The notes below the pieces were generated by a model. The model searched no databases, was not told the origin of the DNA, and was given only the letters and a program-made list of their open reading frames with translations. Below are positions 6,978 through 7,053 of a DNA stretch of 7,053 nucleotides, piece by piece; position 1 is the first letter of the stretch; every line of letters starts with the position of its first letter. The position numbers were made by a program, and so were the translations under genes. The stretch is from Phycisphaerales bacterium UBA2266 (GTDB taxonomy: Bacteria; Planctomycetota; Phycisphaerae; Sedimentisphaerales; Anaerobacaceae), in NCBI GenBank assembly GCA_002347125.1, contig DDXG01000134.1, forward strand, positions 1-7,053, given 5' to 3'.

Positions 6978-7019
6978 GCACAAGGCAAAGGGCAAAAGGC
7001 ACAAGGCAGAAGGTAATAG
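6978..7019 (+). repeat. Degenerate heptamer tandem repeat, about six units
   Basis: Starting directly after the gatC stop, the sequence divides into consecutive 7-base units: GCACAAG, GCAAAGG, GCAAAAG, GCACAAG, GCAGAAG and a diverged GTAATAG. The consensus is GCAMAAG. Three units also form a 21-base period, and the second 21-mer matches the first at 17 of 21 positions counting from base 6977. The tract is purine-rich and unlikely to code. Similar purine-rich spacers recur between genes in many environmental bacterial genomes, in my recollection. Confidence -1.
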
Positions 7020-7030
7020 ATTTGCTACCT

Positions 7031-7053
7031 GTAGGGGCGATCCTTGTGATCGC
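7031..7053. repeat. Inverted repeat, probable dispersed intergenic element, cut by the window end
   Basis: GCGATC (7037-7042), a 5-base loop CTTGT and GATCGC (7048-7053) make a perfect 6-bp stem, and the window stops at its last base. The left flank GTAGGG (7031-7036) suggests the stem may extend if the next bases are CCCTAC. Similar short palindromic elements are scattered between genes in several environmental lineages, as I recall. No T-run is visible in the window, so I do not call it a terminator. Confidence -1.

Noticed and set aside
6978..7019. The heptamer tract as a CRISPR array
   Set aside because: The units are 7 bases long, degenerate and without unique spacers, so this is a simple tandem repeat.

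Overview
This is a GC-rich (roughly 60-65% G+C), gene-dense window in which all five genes lie on the + strand. In order they are: the 3' part of an ABC exporter ATPase, an ABC-2 type permease, a membrane-anchored TPR-like protein, a UvrD/PcrA-family DNA helicase and GatC. I see no rRNA, tRNA, CRISPR array, transposase or integrase. The window ends in short repeats.

Layout. 1-4277 is a tightly packed three-gene unit: the ATPase and permease genes overlap by 8 bases, and the third gene follows after 7 bases. It looks like an ABC export module of unknown substrate with a dedicated periplasm-facing helical partner. The helicase starts 19 bases later (4297-6561), so it may be co-transcribed. After a 128-base gap holding a weak promoter candidate and a small heptamer repeat comes gatC (6690-6977), which encodes the small subunit of the tRNA-dependent amidotransferase. 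Beyond it lie a degenerate 7-bp tandem repeat (6978-7019) and a perfect inverted repeat running to the window edge.

Organism. The middle (about 400-5100) reads like a Planctomycetota genome, probably Phycisphaerae-like. The C-terminal half of the ATPase, the permease with its large insert, the TPR-like protein and the N-terminal half of the helicase all have that character, and several genes lack Shine-Dalgarno sequences. The two ends read differently. Residues 1 to about 130 of the ATPase carry phrases I associate with the first ATPase module of RbbA/YhiH-type transporters. The C-terminal half of the helicase plus gatC and the flanking repeats resemble Desulfobacterota/Desulfuromonadales-type genomes. 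These assignments come from memory of the families, not from a search.

Main observation. Both apparent changes fall in highly conserved NTPase motifs: Walker B/D-loop of the ATPase (about 364-396) and motif IV of the helicase (about 5119-5160). At the second, codon usage and G-versus-C skew also change. This suggests a mosaic of about 4.7 kb of planctomycete-like DNA between foreign flanks. A metagenome-assembly chimera is the simplest explanation, and recombination at conserved motifs is the biological alternative. Other points worth a second look are a thrice-repeated short motif in the Pro-rich tail of the ATPase, the soluble insert of the permease, and the repeats around gatC.
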